A program made the translations under genes and the position numbers. Below, one piece after another: positions 50,164-58,228 of a DNA stretch of 64,000 nucleotides; position 1 is the first letter of the stretch; each line of letters begins with the position of its first letter. Source of the DNA: Phycisphaera sp. (lineage in GTDB: Bacteria; Planctomycetota; Phycisphaerae; Phycisphaerales; Zrk34); contig WGMA01000046.1 in assembly GCA_016125285.1 (NCBI GenBank), positions 1 to 64,000 of the forward strand. Direction: 5' to 3'. Under the pieces are notes generated by a model that was not told where the DNA came from, ran no database searches, and worked only from the letters and a program-made list of their open reading frames with translations.

Positions 50164-50577
50164 TCACTCCACCACGTAGTCCGCCACGTGCACCTTCTCC
50201 AGCAGGGGCTTGACCTTCGCCACGAACGCCTGGTGCGGCGCGCTGGGCAGGTACGCCTCCAGACCCGCGCGGTTGTCGAACGTCACCACGAACGCGTGCG
50301 TGTACCCGCCCTGCAGCTCGGTCTCGACGTTGTTGATCAGCCCGTGCTCGTAGCCCTTGATCACGTCCAGCTTCGACTGAAGCTTGCCGAACTCGCTGAC
50401 GATCATGTCGATCTGATCCTGCGGCGTGCCTTCCTTGAACTGGAACAGGACCACGTGCCGCAGCTTGCCGACGCACTTGTTGCCGTCGCAGCAGGCCATG
50501 TCCTTGTTCGACGCCGCGCAGCCTCCGGTCACCATCGCCGCCAGGGCCGTCAGCGCCGCCATCACGATCAGCTTCAT
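50164..50577 (-). CDS. Dabb-domain lipoprotein
   Basis: The 137-residue product has a lipoprotein signal (lipobox VTGGC, Cys20) followed by a Cys-rich stretch (KDMACCDGNKC) and a stress-responsive A/B barrel domain: LRHVVLFQFKEGTPQDQIDM, GYEHGLINNVETELQGGYTH and VVTFDNRAGLEAYL. Dabb proteins are dimeric ferredoxin-like barrels, some enzymatic; an envelope-anchored form is common in planctomycetes. The start at ATG 50577 has AAGGACAG upstream and fits the signal; a longer frame to 50676 would put unrelated residues before it. Confidence 0.85.
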   Translation of the reverse strand: MKLIVMAALTALAAMVTGGCAASNKDMACCDGNKCVGKLRHVVLFQFKEGTPQDQIDMIVSEFGKLQSKLDVIKGYEHGLINNVETELQGGYTHAFVVTFDNRAGLEAYLPSAPHQAFVAKVKPLLEKVHVADYVVE

Positions 50578-50714
50578 ACGTCTGTCCTTTCGAGCGAGAA
50601 AGAAATGCACACGGTTCGCCGCTGCCGGGCCCTTCCGGGCGGGCCTTGCACCGGGAACCGCTCTCGCGGTTACCATATCTTATTGAGAACCCGCTTCCCA
50701 CAAGGTGCAACGAG

Positions 50715-51620
50715 ATGTTGACGATCCGCACATTCGGCAGGGCCGCCTTCACCGTGGTCCTCACGTTTATTGTCGCCGCGCACGCCGCGGATGCCAAGTC
50801 CGAGGCGGCGTCCGCGCCATCCAAATCGGGCCCGCACGGCGGCGACCTCCAGCCCGCCGGGGACCACCACGCCGAGCTGACTTTCTACAACGGGCAGTTC
50901 CAGCTGTTCGTCTACAAGCCCGACGGGACGTCGCCCGAGGCGCTGACCGCGACGCGCCTGACCGCGGCGGTCACCGTGCCGGGCGACAAGGCCGAGCGCC
51001 GCGTGGTCCTCGCCGCCAAGCCGCAGGACGCCGACCCGAAGCACGCCAGCTCGCGCTTCGTGGGCGAGGCGGCGTACCTCAAGGACGCCAAGGCGGTCGA
51101 CGCGACGGTCGGCTTCGCCATCGACCGCAAGCCGTACCGCGTGACGTTCCACGCCGCGAGCAAAAAGCCGCTGAGCGACGACGAGATCGCCGTGGCGGGC
51201 CACCGCAAGAAGGTGACGTTCTTCGGCGTGGAGTTCGAGATCAGCACGTCGACGCCGAAGGCGGTGCTGGATCAACTCAGCGCCCGCATGGACAAGGCCG
51301 TGCAGGACGAAAACGCCGGGAAGTTCGAGTCGGCGTTGAAGCAGATGCGTCAGATCCGCGCCGACCTGCCCAGCGACATCCACAGCACCGGCCTCGACGA
51401 AGCGATCACACGCGTCGAGGGCAAGATCGGCACGAAAGGCGCCGCGTCGGACATCGACCAGCGCATCGCCGCGGCGATCAACCTGGCGAACATGGACAAG
51501 TACGCCGAGGCGCTGGCGGCCCTGAAGCAGATCAAGAAGGACCTGCCGAAGGACGTGAAGGCCCCGGGGCTCGACGCGGCGATCGCGGAGGTCGAACAGA
51601 AGCTCAAAGAGCAGAAATGA
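50715..51620 (+). CDS. Secreted protein with HGG motif and helical repeats
   Basis: The 301-residue product has a Sec signal peptide (cleavage near AAHAAD), then a beta-rich domain starting GPHGGDLQPAGDHHAELTFY, rich in His near its N-terminus, as seen in planctomycete proteins with possible metal binding. From about residue 195 it has two helical hairpin repeats: VQDENAGKFESALKQMRQIR and INLANMDKYAEALAALKQIK. I do not recognise a named family. It is divergently transcribed from the Dabb lipoprotein, with 137 bp between them. The start at ATG 50715 has AAGGTG nearby. Confidence 0.72.
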   Translation: MLTIRTFGRAAFTVVLTFIVAAHAADAKSEAASAPSKSGPHGGDLQPAGDHHAELTFYNGQFQLFVYKPDGTSPEALTATRLTAAVTVPGDKAERRVVLAAKPQDADPKHASSRFVGEAAYLKDAKAVDATVGFAIDRKPYRVTFHAASKKPLSDDEIAVAGHRKKVTFFGVEFEISTSTPKAVLDQLSARMDKAVQDENAGKFESALKQMRQIRADLPSDIHSTGLDEAITRVEGKIGTKGAASDIDQRIAAAINLANMDKYAEALAALKQIKKDLPKDVKAPGLDAAIAEVEQKLKEQK

Positions 51621-51624
51621 TGCG

Positions 51625-51718
51625 GGATGGGTCGCTGTGCTCGTGATGCCGGATGGCTCGCTGTGCTCGCGATGCTGGTTGCTGGATGGCTCGCTTGCGC
51701 TCGCGATGCTGGATGGGC
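51625..51718. repeat. Degenerate direct repeats flanking the third heptamer array
   Basis: Three consecutive copies of about 30 bp, each containing a version of GGATGGCTCGCT, then GCTCGCGATG, lie between the preceding stop codon and the heptamer array. They also carry GCTGGAT, the reverse complement of the array unit, so the array and its flank form an inverted pair around GTATAC. A related two-copy version lies at about 49160-49225. Confidence 0.75.
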
Positions 51719-51737
51719 GCGGGTATACGATGGGCGC

Positions 51738-51856
51738 ATCCAGCATCCAGCATCCAGCATCCAGCATCCAGCATCCAGCATCCAGCATCCAGCATCCAGC
51801 ATCCAGCATCCAGCATCCAGCATCCAGCATCCAGCATCCAGCATCCAGCATCCAGC
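51738..51856. repeat. Heptanucleotide array, 17 units of ATCCAGC
   Basis: Seventeen perfect units follow the flank GCGCGGGTATACGATGGGCGC. It is the third array in the window and lies just before the promoter candidate of the xylose isomerase gene. Confidence 0.97.
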
Positions 51857-51861
51857 CCCAC

Positions 51862-51890
51862 TTGCCAATGACGCTTATTTATACTATACA
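51862..51890 (+). promoter_or_regulatory. Probable promoter of xylA
   Basis: TTGCCA (51862-51867) and TATACA (51885-51890) are separated by exactly 17 bp in an A+T-rich patch, 6 bp after the heptamer array. It would give a leader of about 115 nt for the gene starting at 52012. Confidence 0.5.
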
Positions 51891-52011
51891 TACGCGTTCG
51901 CGACCGTTACTCTGAGATGGTAGTCACAGGGTAAGCTGTTGCGAATCCCACCCTTGTGTATCGCGGCGCGTATCACGACACGTATTTCAGCACGTATTGA
52001 AAGGAGCCTGC

Positions 52012-53046
52012 ATGGCTGGTGAATATCGCTTCTCGTTCGGGCCTTGGAACATTGGTGAGGGCGCTGATCCGTTCGGGCCGCCGGTTCGACCGAGTGTCGA
52101 GTTTGCCGCGAAGCTGAAGGCTTATCAGGAGCTGGGCTTCGAGGGCGTGCAGTTTCACGATGACGACGCGGTGCCGGACATGGAGCAGCTGTCGCCGCAG
52201 CAGATCGTCGACAAGGCCAAGGCGATGAAGAAGCTGCTCGACGACCACGGCCTCGTCGCCGAGTTCGCCGCGCCTCGCCTCTGGGAGGACCCCCGCGGCG
52301 TCGACGGCGGGTTCACCGCCAACGACCCGGCCTGCCGCAAGTGGGCCATCGAACGCACCAAGCGCACCTTCGACATCTGCGAGGCCCTCGGCACCGACTT
52401 CTCCGTGTTCTGGTACGCCCGCGAAGGCACCTACGCCCGCGAGTCCAAGAACGCCATCGACGCCCACAAGCACCTGGTCGACTCGCTCAACGAGCTGCTC
52501 GACTACGCCCCGCAGATCCGCCTGGCCATCGAGCCCAAGCCCAACGAGCCGATGGACCACATGTACATCCCGACCATCGGCCACGCCCTCGCCCTCGGCG
52601 CGATGACACGTCACGCCGACCGTATGGGCGCGCTGATCGAGACGGCGCACTCCATCCTCGCCGGGCTCGATCCCTCCGACGACATGGCCTTCGCCCTCGC
52701 CGCCGGCAAGCTGTGGTCGGTGCACCTCAACGACCAGAACGGCATGAAGTACGACCAGGACAAGTCGTTCGCCGCCGCGAACCTCCGCGCCGCGTACAAC
52801 CAGGTCCGCGTGCTCGAGCTCGCCGACTACGCCTCCACCGGCTACTTCGTCGGCCTCGACGTCAAGGCCATGCGCACCACCAGGCCCGAACACCAGACCA
52901 AGCACCTGTCCAACAGCAAGGCGTTCTTCCTCGCCCTCGTCGAGAAGGTCCGCACGTGGGACACGAAGTTCGAGGCCGAGTGCATCGCCAACCGCGACTA
53001 CGAGGAACTCGAGCGCGGCGTCATGATGCACCTGATGGGCGTGTGA
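52012..53046 (+). CDS. xylA: Xylose isomerase
   Basis: The enzyme interconverts D-xylose and D-xylulose (and glucose and fructose) with two divalent metal ions. The 344-residue TIM barrel starts FSFGPWNIGEGADPFGPPVR and has GFEGVQFHDDDAVPD (catalytic His), SVFWYAREGTYA, LAIEPKPNEPMDHMYIPTIG (metal-binding Glu), ALIETAHSILAG and LWSVHLNDQNGMKYDQDKSF with the metal-binding Asp and His residues. The ATG at 52012 has AAAGGAG 6 nt upstream. It is shorter than enterobacterial XylA and resembles the actinobacterial class. It has no operon partner. Confidence 0.92.
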   Translation: MAGEYRFSFGPWNIGEGADPFGPPVRPSVEFAAKLKAYQELGFEGVQFHDDDAVPDMEQLSPQQIVDKAKAMKKLLDDHGLVAEFAAPRLWEDPRGVDGGFTANDPACRKWAIERTKRTFDICEALGTDFSVFWYAREGTYARESKNAIDAHKHLVDSLNELLDYAPQIRLAIEPKPNEPMDHMYIPTIGHALALGAMTRHADRMGALIETAHSILAGLDPSDDMAFALAAGKLWSVHLNDQNGMKYDQDKSFAAANLRAAYNQVRVLELADYASTGYFVGLDVKAMRTTRPEHQTKHLSNSKAFFLALVEKVRTWDTKFEAECIANRDYEELERGVMMHLMGV

Positions 53047-53050
53047 AACT

Positions 53051-53090
53051 CCCTCTCCCTTGAGGGAGAGGGCCGGGGTGAGGGTGAAGC
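53051..53090. repeat. Dispersed palindromic repeat (CCCTCTCCCT type), copy 1
   Basis: CCCTCTCCCT at 53051-53060 pairs with AGGGAGAGGG at 53063-53072 around TG, followed by CCGGGGTGAGGGTGAAGC. A second copy with the same right flank is at 57042-57080. A related half-site in the opposite sense (CCTCTCCCCCACCCGAAGG) lies at about 53161-53180. It follows xylA by 4 bp and may act as its terminator-like hairpin, although no T-run follows. Confidence 0.85.
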
Positions 53091-53199
53091 CGTCGAATAG
53101 GTTGCCAGCTTCCCGCGCGCCGCGACGCGCCGCGTTCGATGAATCGATCCCCTCAACCAGCCTCTCCCCCACCCGAAGGCGAGGAGCCGGAAGCGCGCC

Positions 53200-54465
53200 T
53201 CACGCCTCGATGCCGCGCATCGTCGTCGTGCCGGTCGCGAACGTGTCGGTCTCCACGCCCAGCCGCTGCAGCATCGTCACGAACAGGTTCGCCAGCGGCT
53301 CATTCTTGTCGTGATCGAACGCCAGGTGCTGGCCGTGCCTGAACCCGCCGCCGGCGAACACGACCGGCAGGTTCGAGTTGTTGTGGCTCGACGCGTTGCC
53401 GAGGTTCGAGCCGAGCAGCACCATCGTCTTGTCCAGCAGGCTCACGCCGCCCTCGTCGGCCTTCTGCAGCTTCCGCAGGAACTCGCCGAAGATCCGCAGC
53501 TGCTCGCCCTCGATGATCGCCAGTTCCTTGATCTTCGCCGGGTCCTTGCCGTGGTGCGAGAGGTTGTGGTAGTCCTGCGTCACGCCGTTGATCGGCGGCA
53601 CCGCGTTGATCCCGTTCTTGAAGAACGACACCACGCGTGTCGAGTCCGTCTGCAGCGCCAGGTACGTCATGTCGTACATCAGCTCCGCCCGGCCGATCAC
53701 GTCCGTCGAGTCGTTGATGTCCTTCGGCGGGGCGACGTCGACGTGCGGCTTGGGCTTGTGCTCCCACGCCTCGGCCTTGACCAGCCGCGTCTCGGTGTCG
53801 CGCACCGACGTGAAGAACTGATCCAGCTTGTCGCGGTCCGCCGCGCCCAGCCGCTGGCTCATCCGCTTCGACTTCTCACGCACCATGTCCAGCACGCTCT
53901 GTCCGTCCTTGAGCCGCTGGATCTGCGCCCGCTTCTCCGCGGGCTTGCCCTCGAGGAACAACGCCGCGAACACCTCCGACGGCCGCGTGTACGAAGGCAC
54001 CTCCACGCCGGACCGTGACCACGCCAGCCCGCGCCCCGCCAGGCTCAGCGCCAGCGACGCGAACCGTGTCTGGTCGCCCACCTTCTCCGCCGCGAACTGA
54101 TCCAGCGAGATCGTGTTCTTGAAGCTCGCGCTGCCCGGGTGCGTCGCGGCCGTGAGGAACGACTTCTCCGCGAGGTGCCCGCCGTCCACGCCCGGATGGC
54201 TCACGCCCGACAGCACCGTGAACTTCTCACGCAGGTCCGCCAGCTGCTTGAGGTACAGCGGCAGCTCGAATTCGCGGCCGGCCTTCTCGGGAATCATGTG
54301 CGGCACGTGCAGCCCGAGCCCCACGTTGATCGCCACCATCCGCGTGCGGTCCACCGGCTTCTCGCCGTACGCCGTGCGCACCGCCATCGCGTCCAGCACC
54401 GGCAGGCCCATCGCCACGCCCGCGCCGCGGAGGAACGTTCGTCGGGATAACGGTCGAAATCGCAT
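53200..54465 (-). CDS. DUF1552 protein with Tat signal
   Basis: The 421-residue product begins with a twin-arginine signal (PLSRRTFLRGAGVAMGLPVL), so it is exported folded. The rest is the DUF1552 family: MVAINVGLGLHVPHMIPEKA, VLSGVSHPGVDGGHLAEKSF, NTISLDQFAAEKVG and VLLGSNLGNASSHNNSNLPV with VFAGGGFRHGQHLAFD at the end. The family is a planctomycete and Verrucomicrobia speciality, nearly always next to a DUF1592/1588 cytochrome protein as here, and is of unknown function. The start at ATG 54465 has AAGGTGAG upstream. It follows the partner gene by 37 bp. Confidence 0.92.
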   Translation of the reverse strand: MRFRPLSRRTFLRGAGVAMGLPVLDAMAVRTAYGEKPVDRTRMVAINVGLGLHVPHMIPEKAGREFELPLYLKQLADLREKFTVLSGVSHPGVDGGHLAEKSFLTAATHPGSASFKNTISLDQFAAEKVGDQTRFASLALSLAGRGLAWSRSGVEVPSYTRPSEVFAALFLEGKPAEKRAQIQRLKDGQSVLDMVREKSKRMSQRLGAADRDKLDQFFTSVRDTETRLVKAEAWEHKPKPHVDVAPPKDINDSTDVIGRAELMYDMTYLALQTDSTRVVSFFKNGINAVPPINGVTQDYHNLSHHGKDPAKIKELAIIEGEQLRIFGEFLRKLQKADEGGVSLLDKTMVLLGSNLGNASSHNNSNLPVVFAGGGFRHGQHLAFDHDKNEPLANLFVTMLQRLGVETDTFATGTTTMRGIEA

Positions 54466-54502
54466 GTCGCTCACCTTCGTCGTGGGGTGTCGTGTCATTC
54501 GT

Positions 54503-56878
54503 CTATGGCTGGCGGAACGTCGGGCTCTCGACGATCTGGTGCACCAGCGTACGCAGCCCGTGCCCCTGCGCCGCGTTCGCCGCGACGATCCGCTCGATCT
54601 CCGGCCGATCCGAGAACCCGTCGCCGCGCCCCAGCGCGTACACCATCAGCTTGCGCGTCACGCAACGCGTGATGCGGTCCGGCTGCTTCATCAGCATCGC
54701 CTTCAGATCGCGGATACCCTCGAACGGCCCGGACCCCGGCAGCTCGCCGGTGCAGTCGACGGGCAGGCCCTTGCGGTACGCCACTCGCACGTGCGCATGC
54801 CGCGCCGCCTCGTTCGCGTACACGTCGAGCTTCTCGCCCTCGCCGAGGCTGCGGTACCATGTGCGGTACCCGCCGATCGGGTCGAAGCTCTCCAGCGCGA
54901 AACCGGGCGGGTCGATCTTCGCGTGACACGTCGCGCAGCGCTCGCTGTTGCGGTGCTGGTCGAGCTGCTGACGCAGCGTCGTGGCGCCGCGGATGTCCGG
55001 CTCCACCGCGGGGATGCCCGGCGGCGGCGGCGGGGCGGGCTCGCCCAGAATATTGTCCAGCACCCACACGCCGCGCAGCACCGGCGACGTGTTCGTCCCG
55101 TTCGCCGTCACCTTCAGCACGCTCGCCTGCGTCAGCACGCCGCCGCGCAGGCTGTCCTTCGGCAGGTCGACCACGCGCAGCGTCGTGCCCGTCACGCCGT
55201 CGATGCCGTACAGCTGCGCCAGCCGCTCGTTGACCACCGTCCAGTCCGAGTCGATGAACTCCAGCACGCTGCGATCCTCACGCAGCATCCGCGCGAAGTA
55301 CGCACGCGTCTCGCCCAGCATCGCTTCCTTCAACGCCTCGTCGAACTCCGGGTACAGCTTCTTGTCCGGCTCCGTGAAGTCGATGTTGCGCTGGTCCAGC
55401 CACTGCCCCACGAAGTTCTCCACGAACGCCGCGGCCTTCGCGTCCTTCAGCATCCGCTCGACCTGCGCCGCCATCGCGCCCGGCTCGCGCAGCCGACCCG
55501 ACCGCGCCGCGTCCAGCAACGCCGCGTCCGGCATCGAGCTCCACAAAAAGTAAGACAGCCGCGACGCCACCGCGAAGTCGTCGATCTCCGCGCCAGACGC
55601 CTTCGCCGCCTTCGTCCGTGTCGGCTCATCGAGGAACAGGAACTCCGGCGACACCAGCACCGCCTTCACACCCAAGCGCACCGCGTCGAGGAACGGACGC
55701 CCGTCGTCCAGCGCCGCCTTCATCAGCGCCGCGTAAGGCTCGACCTCGTCCGGCTTCGTGTCCCGCCGGAACGCACGCGGCAGCAACCGCGCCACGATCC
55801 GCTTCGCGTCGTCAAGCGTGCCCTTGGCCGGGTCCACGTCGCCCAGCAGCGCCGCGCGGCTCGGCGGGGGCCACGCCTCGAGCGGGCCCTCGACCTCCAC
55901 GTCGCCGATCTCGATGCCCGGCCCGTCGTACGTGTTCGCGTCCTTCGGTCGACCGATCGTGCCGTACGGCATGGGGTGCAGCGTGTCGCCCTTGCCCAGC
56001 CGCACCGTGAACTCCACCACGTTCATGTCGCCCGGCTTCAGGTCCCAGTAGCCGACGAGGAAGAACGGCCGGCGGTGCACGATCACGTCGCCGGCGTGCA
56101 CGCTCATCACCACCGGCGTGTCGCTCTGAAACGCCCGCGCGTGGATCCGCACGCGGTACGTCAGCTTCTCGTCGTGACGGATGCGCAGCTGGCGGACCGT
56201 CGACGGGCAGTACCCCGTGCTGAACAGCACGACGCCCGCGTCGGTCTGGCGGAACATCGCGTTCGTCGCGTCCTTCGACAGCGGGTAACGCAGCGCGATG
56301 TGCTCCGGCTGTTTGGCCGGGCCCAGCGCCGCGTCGATCGCCGCGTCCGCCGCCTCGAGGTAGCCCTGGATCAGCGCCTCAGACGTCGCCAGCGCCTCGC
56401 CGACGTTGTCGAACCCGTGCGCCGAGACCTCTTCGGGCAGCATGCCCTTGAGCTCGACGTTGACGCCGAGCAGGTCGCGGATCGTATTCTCGTACTCGGT
56501 GCGGTTGAGTCGACGCAGCACCACCTCGCGCTGCGCGTCGTCGGCCTTGGTCAGCGTGTCGGTCAGCGACGCCAGGAACGCCGCCTGCTCCGCCTTCGCC
56601 GGGCGCGGCTCCTTCTTCGGCGGCATCTCGCCCTTCGCCACGCGGTCGTGCACCAGCACCCACCGCCGCATCGTCTCGGCGTCGGTCAGGTCCGTGCCCA
56701 GCTTGTCGAACGTGAACCCGCCCTTCTTCATCCCGTCCGCGTGGCAGTCGGAGCAGTGGTCCTGGATGAACGTCTTACCGAACGGGTCGGCGTGCGCCGC
56801 GACGCCGCACAGCGACACCGCCAGCGCCGCGACAACCGCCACGCGTTTCGATTGATGAAGGAAGTGCCTGGGTGACAT
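54503..56878 (-). CDS. DUF1592/DUF1588-type planctomycete cytochrome protein
   Basis: The 791-residue product has a Sec signal peptide, then a cytochrome-c-like domain with one haem motif (CSDCH in FIQDHCSDCHADGMKKGG), followed by the DUF1587 (LRRLNRTEYENTIRDLLGV), DUF1595, DUF1592 (ASRLSYFLWSSMPDAALLDA), DUF1588 (GGVLTQASVLKVTANGTNTS) and DUF1585 (KQPDRITRCVTRKLMVYAL) modules in the usual order. A second CxxCH, CATCH at SERCATCHAKIDPPGFALE, lies in the DUF1588 region. Such proteins may pair with DUF1552 partners in periplasmic redox or polymer breakdown, a role not established. Confidence 0.93.
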   Translation of the reverse strand: MSPRHFLHQSKRVAVVAALAVSLCGVAAHADPFGKTFIQDHCSDCHADGMKKGGFTFDKLGTDLTDAETMRRWVLVHDRVAKGEMPPKKEPRPAKAEQAAFLASLTDTLTKADDAQREVVLRRLNRTEYENTIRDLLGVNVELKGMLPEEVSAHGFDNVGEALATSEALIQGYLEAADAAIDAALGPAKQPEHIALRYPLSKDATNAMFRQTDAGVVLFSTGYCPSTVRQLRIRHDEKLTYRVRIHARAFQSDTPVVMSVHAGDVIVHRRPFFLVGYWDLKPGDMNVVEFTVRLGKGDTLHPMPYGTIGRPKDANTYDGPGIEIGDVEVEGPLEAWPPPSRAALLGDVDPAKGTLDDAKRIVARLLPRAFRRDTKPDEVEPYAALMKAALDDGRPFLDAVRLGVKAVLVSPEFLFLDEPTRTKAAKASGAEIDDFAVASRLSYFLWSSMPDAALLDAARSGRLREPGAMAAQVERMLKDAKAAAFVENFVGQWLDQRNIDFTEPDKKLYPEFDEALKEAMLGETRAYFARMLREDRSVLEFIDSDWTVVNERLAQLYGIDGVTGTTLRVVDLPKDSLRGGVLTQASVLKVTANGTNTSPVLRGVWVLDNILGEPAPPPPPGIPAVEPDIRGATTLRQQLDQHRNSERCATCHAKIDPPGFALESFDPIGGYRTWYRSLGEGEKLDVYANEAARHAHVRVAYRKGLPVDCTGELPGSGPFEGIRDLKAMLMKQPDRITRCVTRKLMVYALGRGDGFSDRPEIERIVAANAAQGHGLRTLVHQIVESPTFRQP

Positions 56879-56975
56879 GCCAACTCACGCAGGGGGAGTC
56901 GGGGCGCGGCCGCGCGTGCCTCATCGCGGTGCGCCACTCGACGTAGCAGGAGTCATTGTAGCCGCACACCCCCAT

Positions 56976-57008
56976 GAAAAAAGCCCACGGGATCGGTCCC
57001 GTGGGCTT
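56976..57008 (-). terminator. Intrinsic terminator of the sugar-isomerase-like gene
   Basis: A perfect 10-bp stem GCCCACGGGA/TCCCGTGGGC (56983-56992 with 56997-57006) has a 4-nt loop; on the minus strand it is followed by a run of six or seven Ts (A-run at 56977-56982). It lies about 180 bp downstream of the minus-strand stop at 57185. Confidence 0.88.
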
Positions 57009-57041
57009 CGTCGTTGTCAGCAGAAATCGGTATCCGAAAGC

Positions 57042-57080
57042 CCCCTCTCCCTTGAGGGAGAGGGCGGGGGTGAGGGTGAA
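57042..57080. repeat. Dispersed palindromic repeat (CCCTCTCCCT type), copy 2
   Basis: CCCTCTCCCT, TG, AGGGAGAGGG and then CGGGGGTGAGGGTGAAGCC repeat the sequence at 53051-53090 almost exactly. It lies between a terminator and a long inverted repeat, downstream of the minus-strand gene at 57185. Confidence 0.85.
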
Positions 57081-57100
57081 GCCTTCGAATGCGTCGCTCG

Positions 57101-57173
57101 GGCGCCACTGGCGGCTTGCCCGCCAGTGCGGCAACGTCTGGGACTCACTGGCGGGCAAGCCGCCAGTGGCGCC
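57101..57173. repeat. Perfect 28-bp inverted repeat with 17-bp spacer
   Basis: The arms 57101-57128 and 57146-57173 are exact reverse complements, beginning GGCGCCACTGGCGGCTTGCC. Each arm is itself nearly palindromic (CACTGGCGG and CCGCCAGTG around GCAAG). It lies 12 bp after the minus-strand stop at 57185. The sequence could form a cruciform or a very stable RNA hairpin. Confidence 0.95.
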
Positions 57174-57184
57174 CCACCGCGCCT

Positions 57185-58093
57185 TTAGAGCATGTTCATC
57201 TCGCCGAGGATCTTCTTCAGGCCGCTCAGCGTGCGCTCGGCGCACTGCATCGGGCTCAGGCCGTCGGGGTAGTCCTCCTGCTCGACGGTCATCCAGTCGG
57301 TGCCGCCGACGGTGTGGCACGCGGTGATGATGCCCTTCCAGTCCATCACGCCCTCGCCGATGAACGGCTTGGCGCCGGCGGGCGCGCCCTTCGGCAGCTT
57401 CGACTTGAAGTGGCACGTGCGCGTCCGGCCGGGGTACTTCTTGATGTACTCCACCGGGTCCTTCCCCGCGACGACGGTCCAGCCGAAGTCCTGCTGCAGG
57501 ATCACGTCCTTGCTGGTGTGCGTCGCGAAGAAGTCCCAGAACGTCGAGCCCATGTAGTCGCCGAACTCGTGCGTGTGGTTGTGGTGACCGCAGTACATGT
57601 CGTGCGGCTTGAGCTTCTCGGCCGTCTTCGTCATGAAGTCCGCGTACTCCTGGCACTTGTCCGGCTTCGTGAACCGGCCGTCGCCCGGCACGATCATGAA
57701 CTTCAGGCCCAGCTCCTTGTGGAAGTCGACCGTCTTGTCGAAGTTGTTGTCGTCGAACGAACCGGCGCCGATGTGGCAGCCCTCGGCCTGGAGGCCGATG
57801 TCGTCCAGCACCTTCCGCAGCTCCTTGGCCTTGCCGCCGAACTGGTGGTAGCCGGCGAACTCCACGCCCTCGAAGCCCATCTCCTTGAGCGCCTTGAGCG
57901 TGCCGACGAAGTCCTTCGCACAGTCGTTGCGGACCGAGTACAGCTGCAGCGCGATCCCCGCCCGCTTCTTGTCGGCGGCGAAGGTCGGCAGGGTCGGCAA
58001 CGTCGCGGCGACCGCGACCGCGCCCGCCGCCGCCAGCTTCAACGCGTCGCGGCGCGTCGGTCCATTCCGATGATTCTCGTTTACGTGCACCAT
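57185..58093 (-). CDS. Tat-exported sugar phosphate isomerase/epimerase-like TIM barrel protein
   Basis: The 302-residue product has a twin-arginine signal (GPTRRDALKLAAAGAVAVAA) and an AP-endonuclease-2-like TIM barrel: GIALQLYSVRNDCAKDFVGT, EMGFEGVEFAGYHQFGGKAK, HNHTHEFGDYMGSTFWDFF (with metal-ligand His and Glu) and ILQQDFGWTVVAGKD, CHFKSK. Family members isomerise or epimerise sugars, or act as dehydratases, with a metal ion. Planctomycetes carry many exported forms of unknown substrate. The start at 58093 has GGAG upstream. Confidence 0.88.
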   Translation of the reverse strand: MVHVNENHRNGPTRRDALKLAAAGAVAVAATLPTLPTFAADKKRAGIALQLYSVRNDCAKDFVGTLKALKEMGFEGVEFAGYHQFGGKAKELRKVLDDIGLQAEGCHIGAGSFDDNNFDKTVDFHKELGLKFMIVPGDGRFTKPDKCQEYADFMTKTAEKLKPHDMYCGHHNHTHEFGDYMGSTFWDFFATHTSKDVILQQDFGWTVVAGKDPVEYIKKYPGRTRTCHFKSKLPKGAPAGAKPFIGEGVMDWKGIITACHTVGGTDWMTVEQEDYPDGLSPMQCAERTLSGLKKILGEMNML

Positions 58094-58228
58094 GGTGTCT
58101 CCAGATAGGTTGGATCGTACTGCGGGCCGATGTGCCCGGACCGATTCTATCGGTCATGAAGGTCCGTACGCTAGTTGAGCCCCGGGGGTTCCAAGGTTAC
58201 ACGCAACGCCGATCCCCCGCTGAATCGC

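Noticed and set aside
51350-51868. Open frames on both strands through the heptamer array, giving repetitive LDAGCWM-type peptides
   Set aside because: A 7-bp repeat without stops gives a 21-bp coding period by chance in several frames. There is no ribosome-binding site, and the frames run into a real gene on the opposite strand.
54113-56875. 920-codon plus-strand open frame opposite the DUF1592-type gene
   Set aside because: It is Arg- and His-rich shadow coding caused by high G+C at third positions; the minus strand has full-length family homology.
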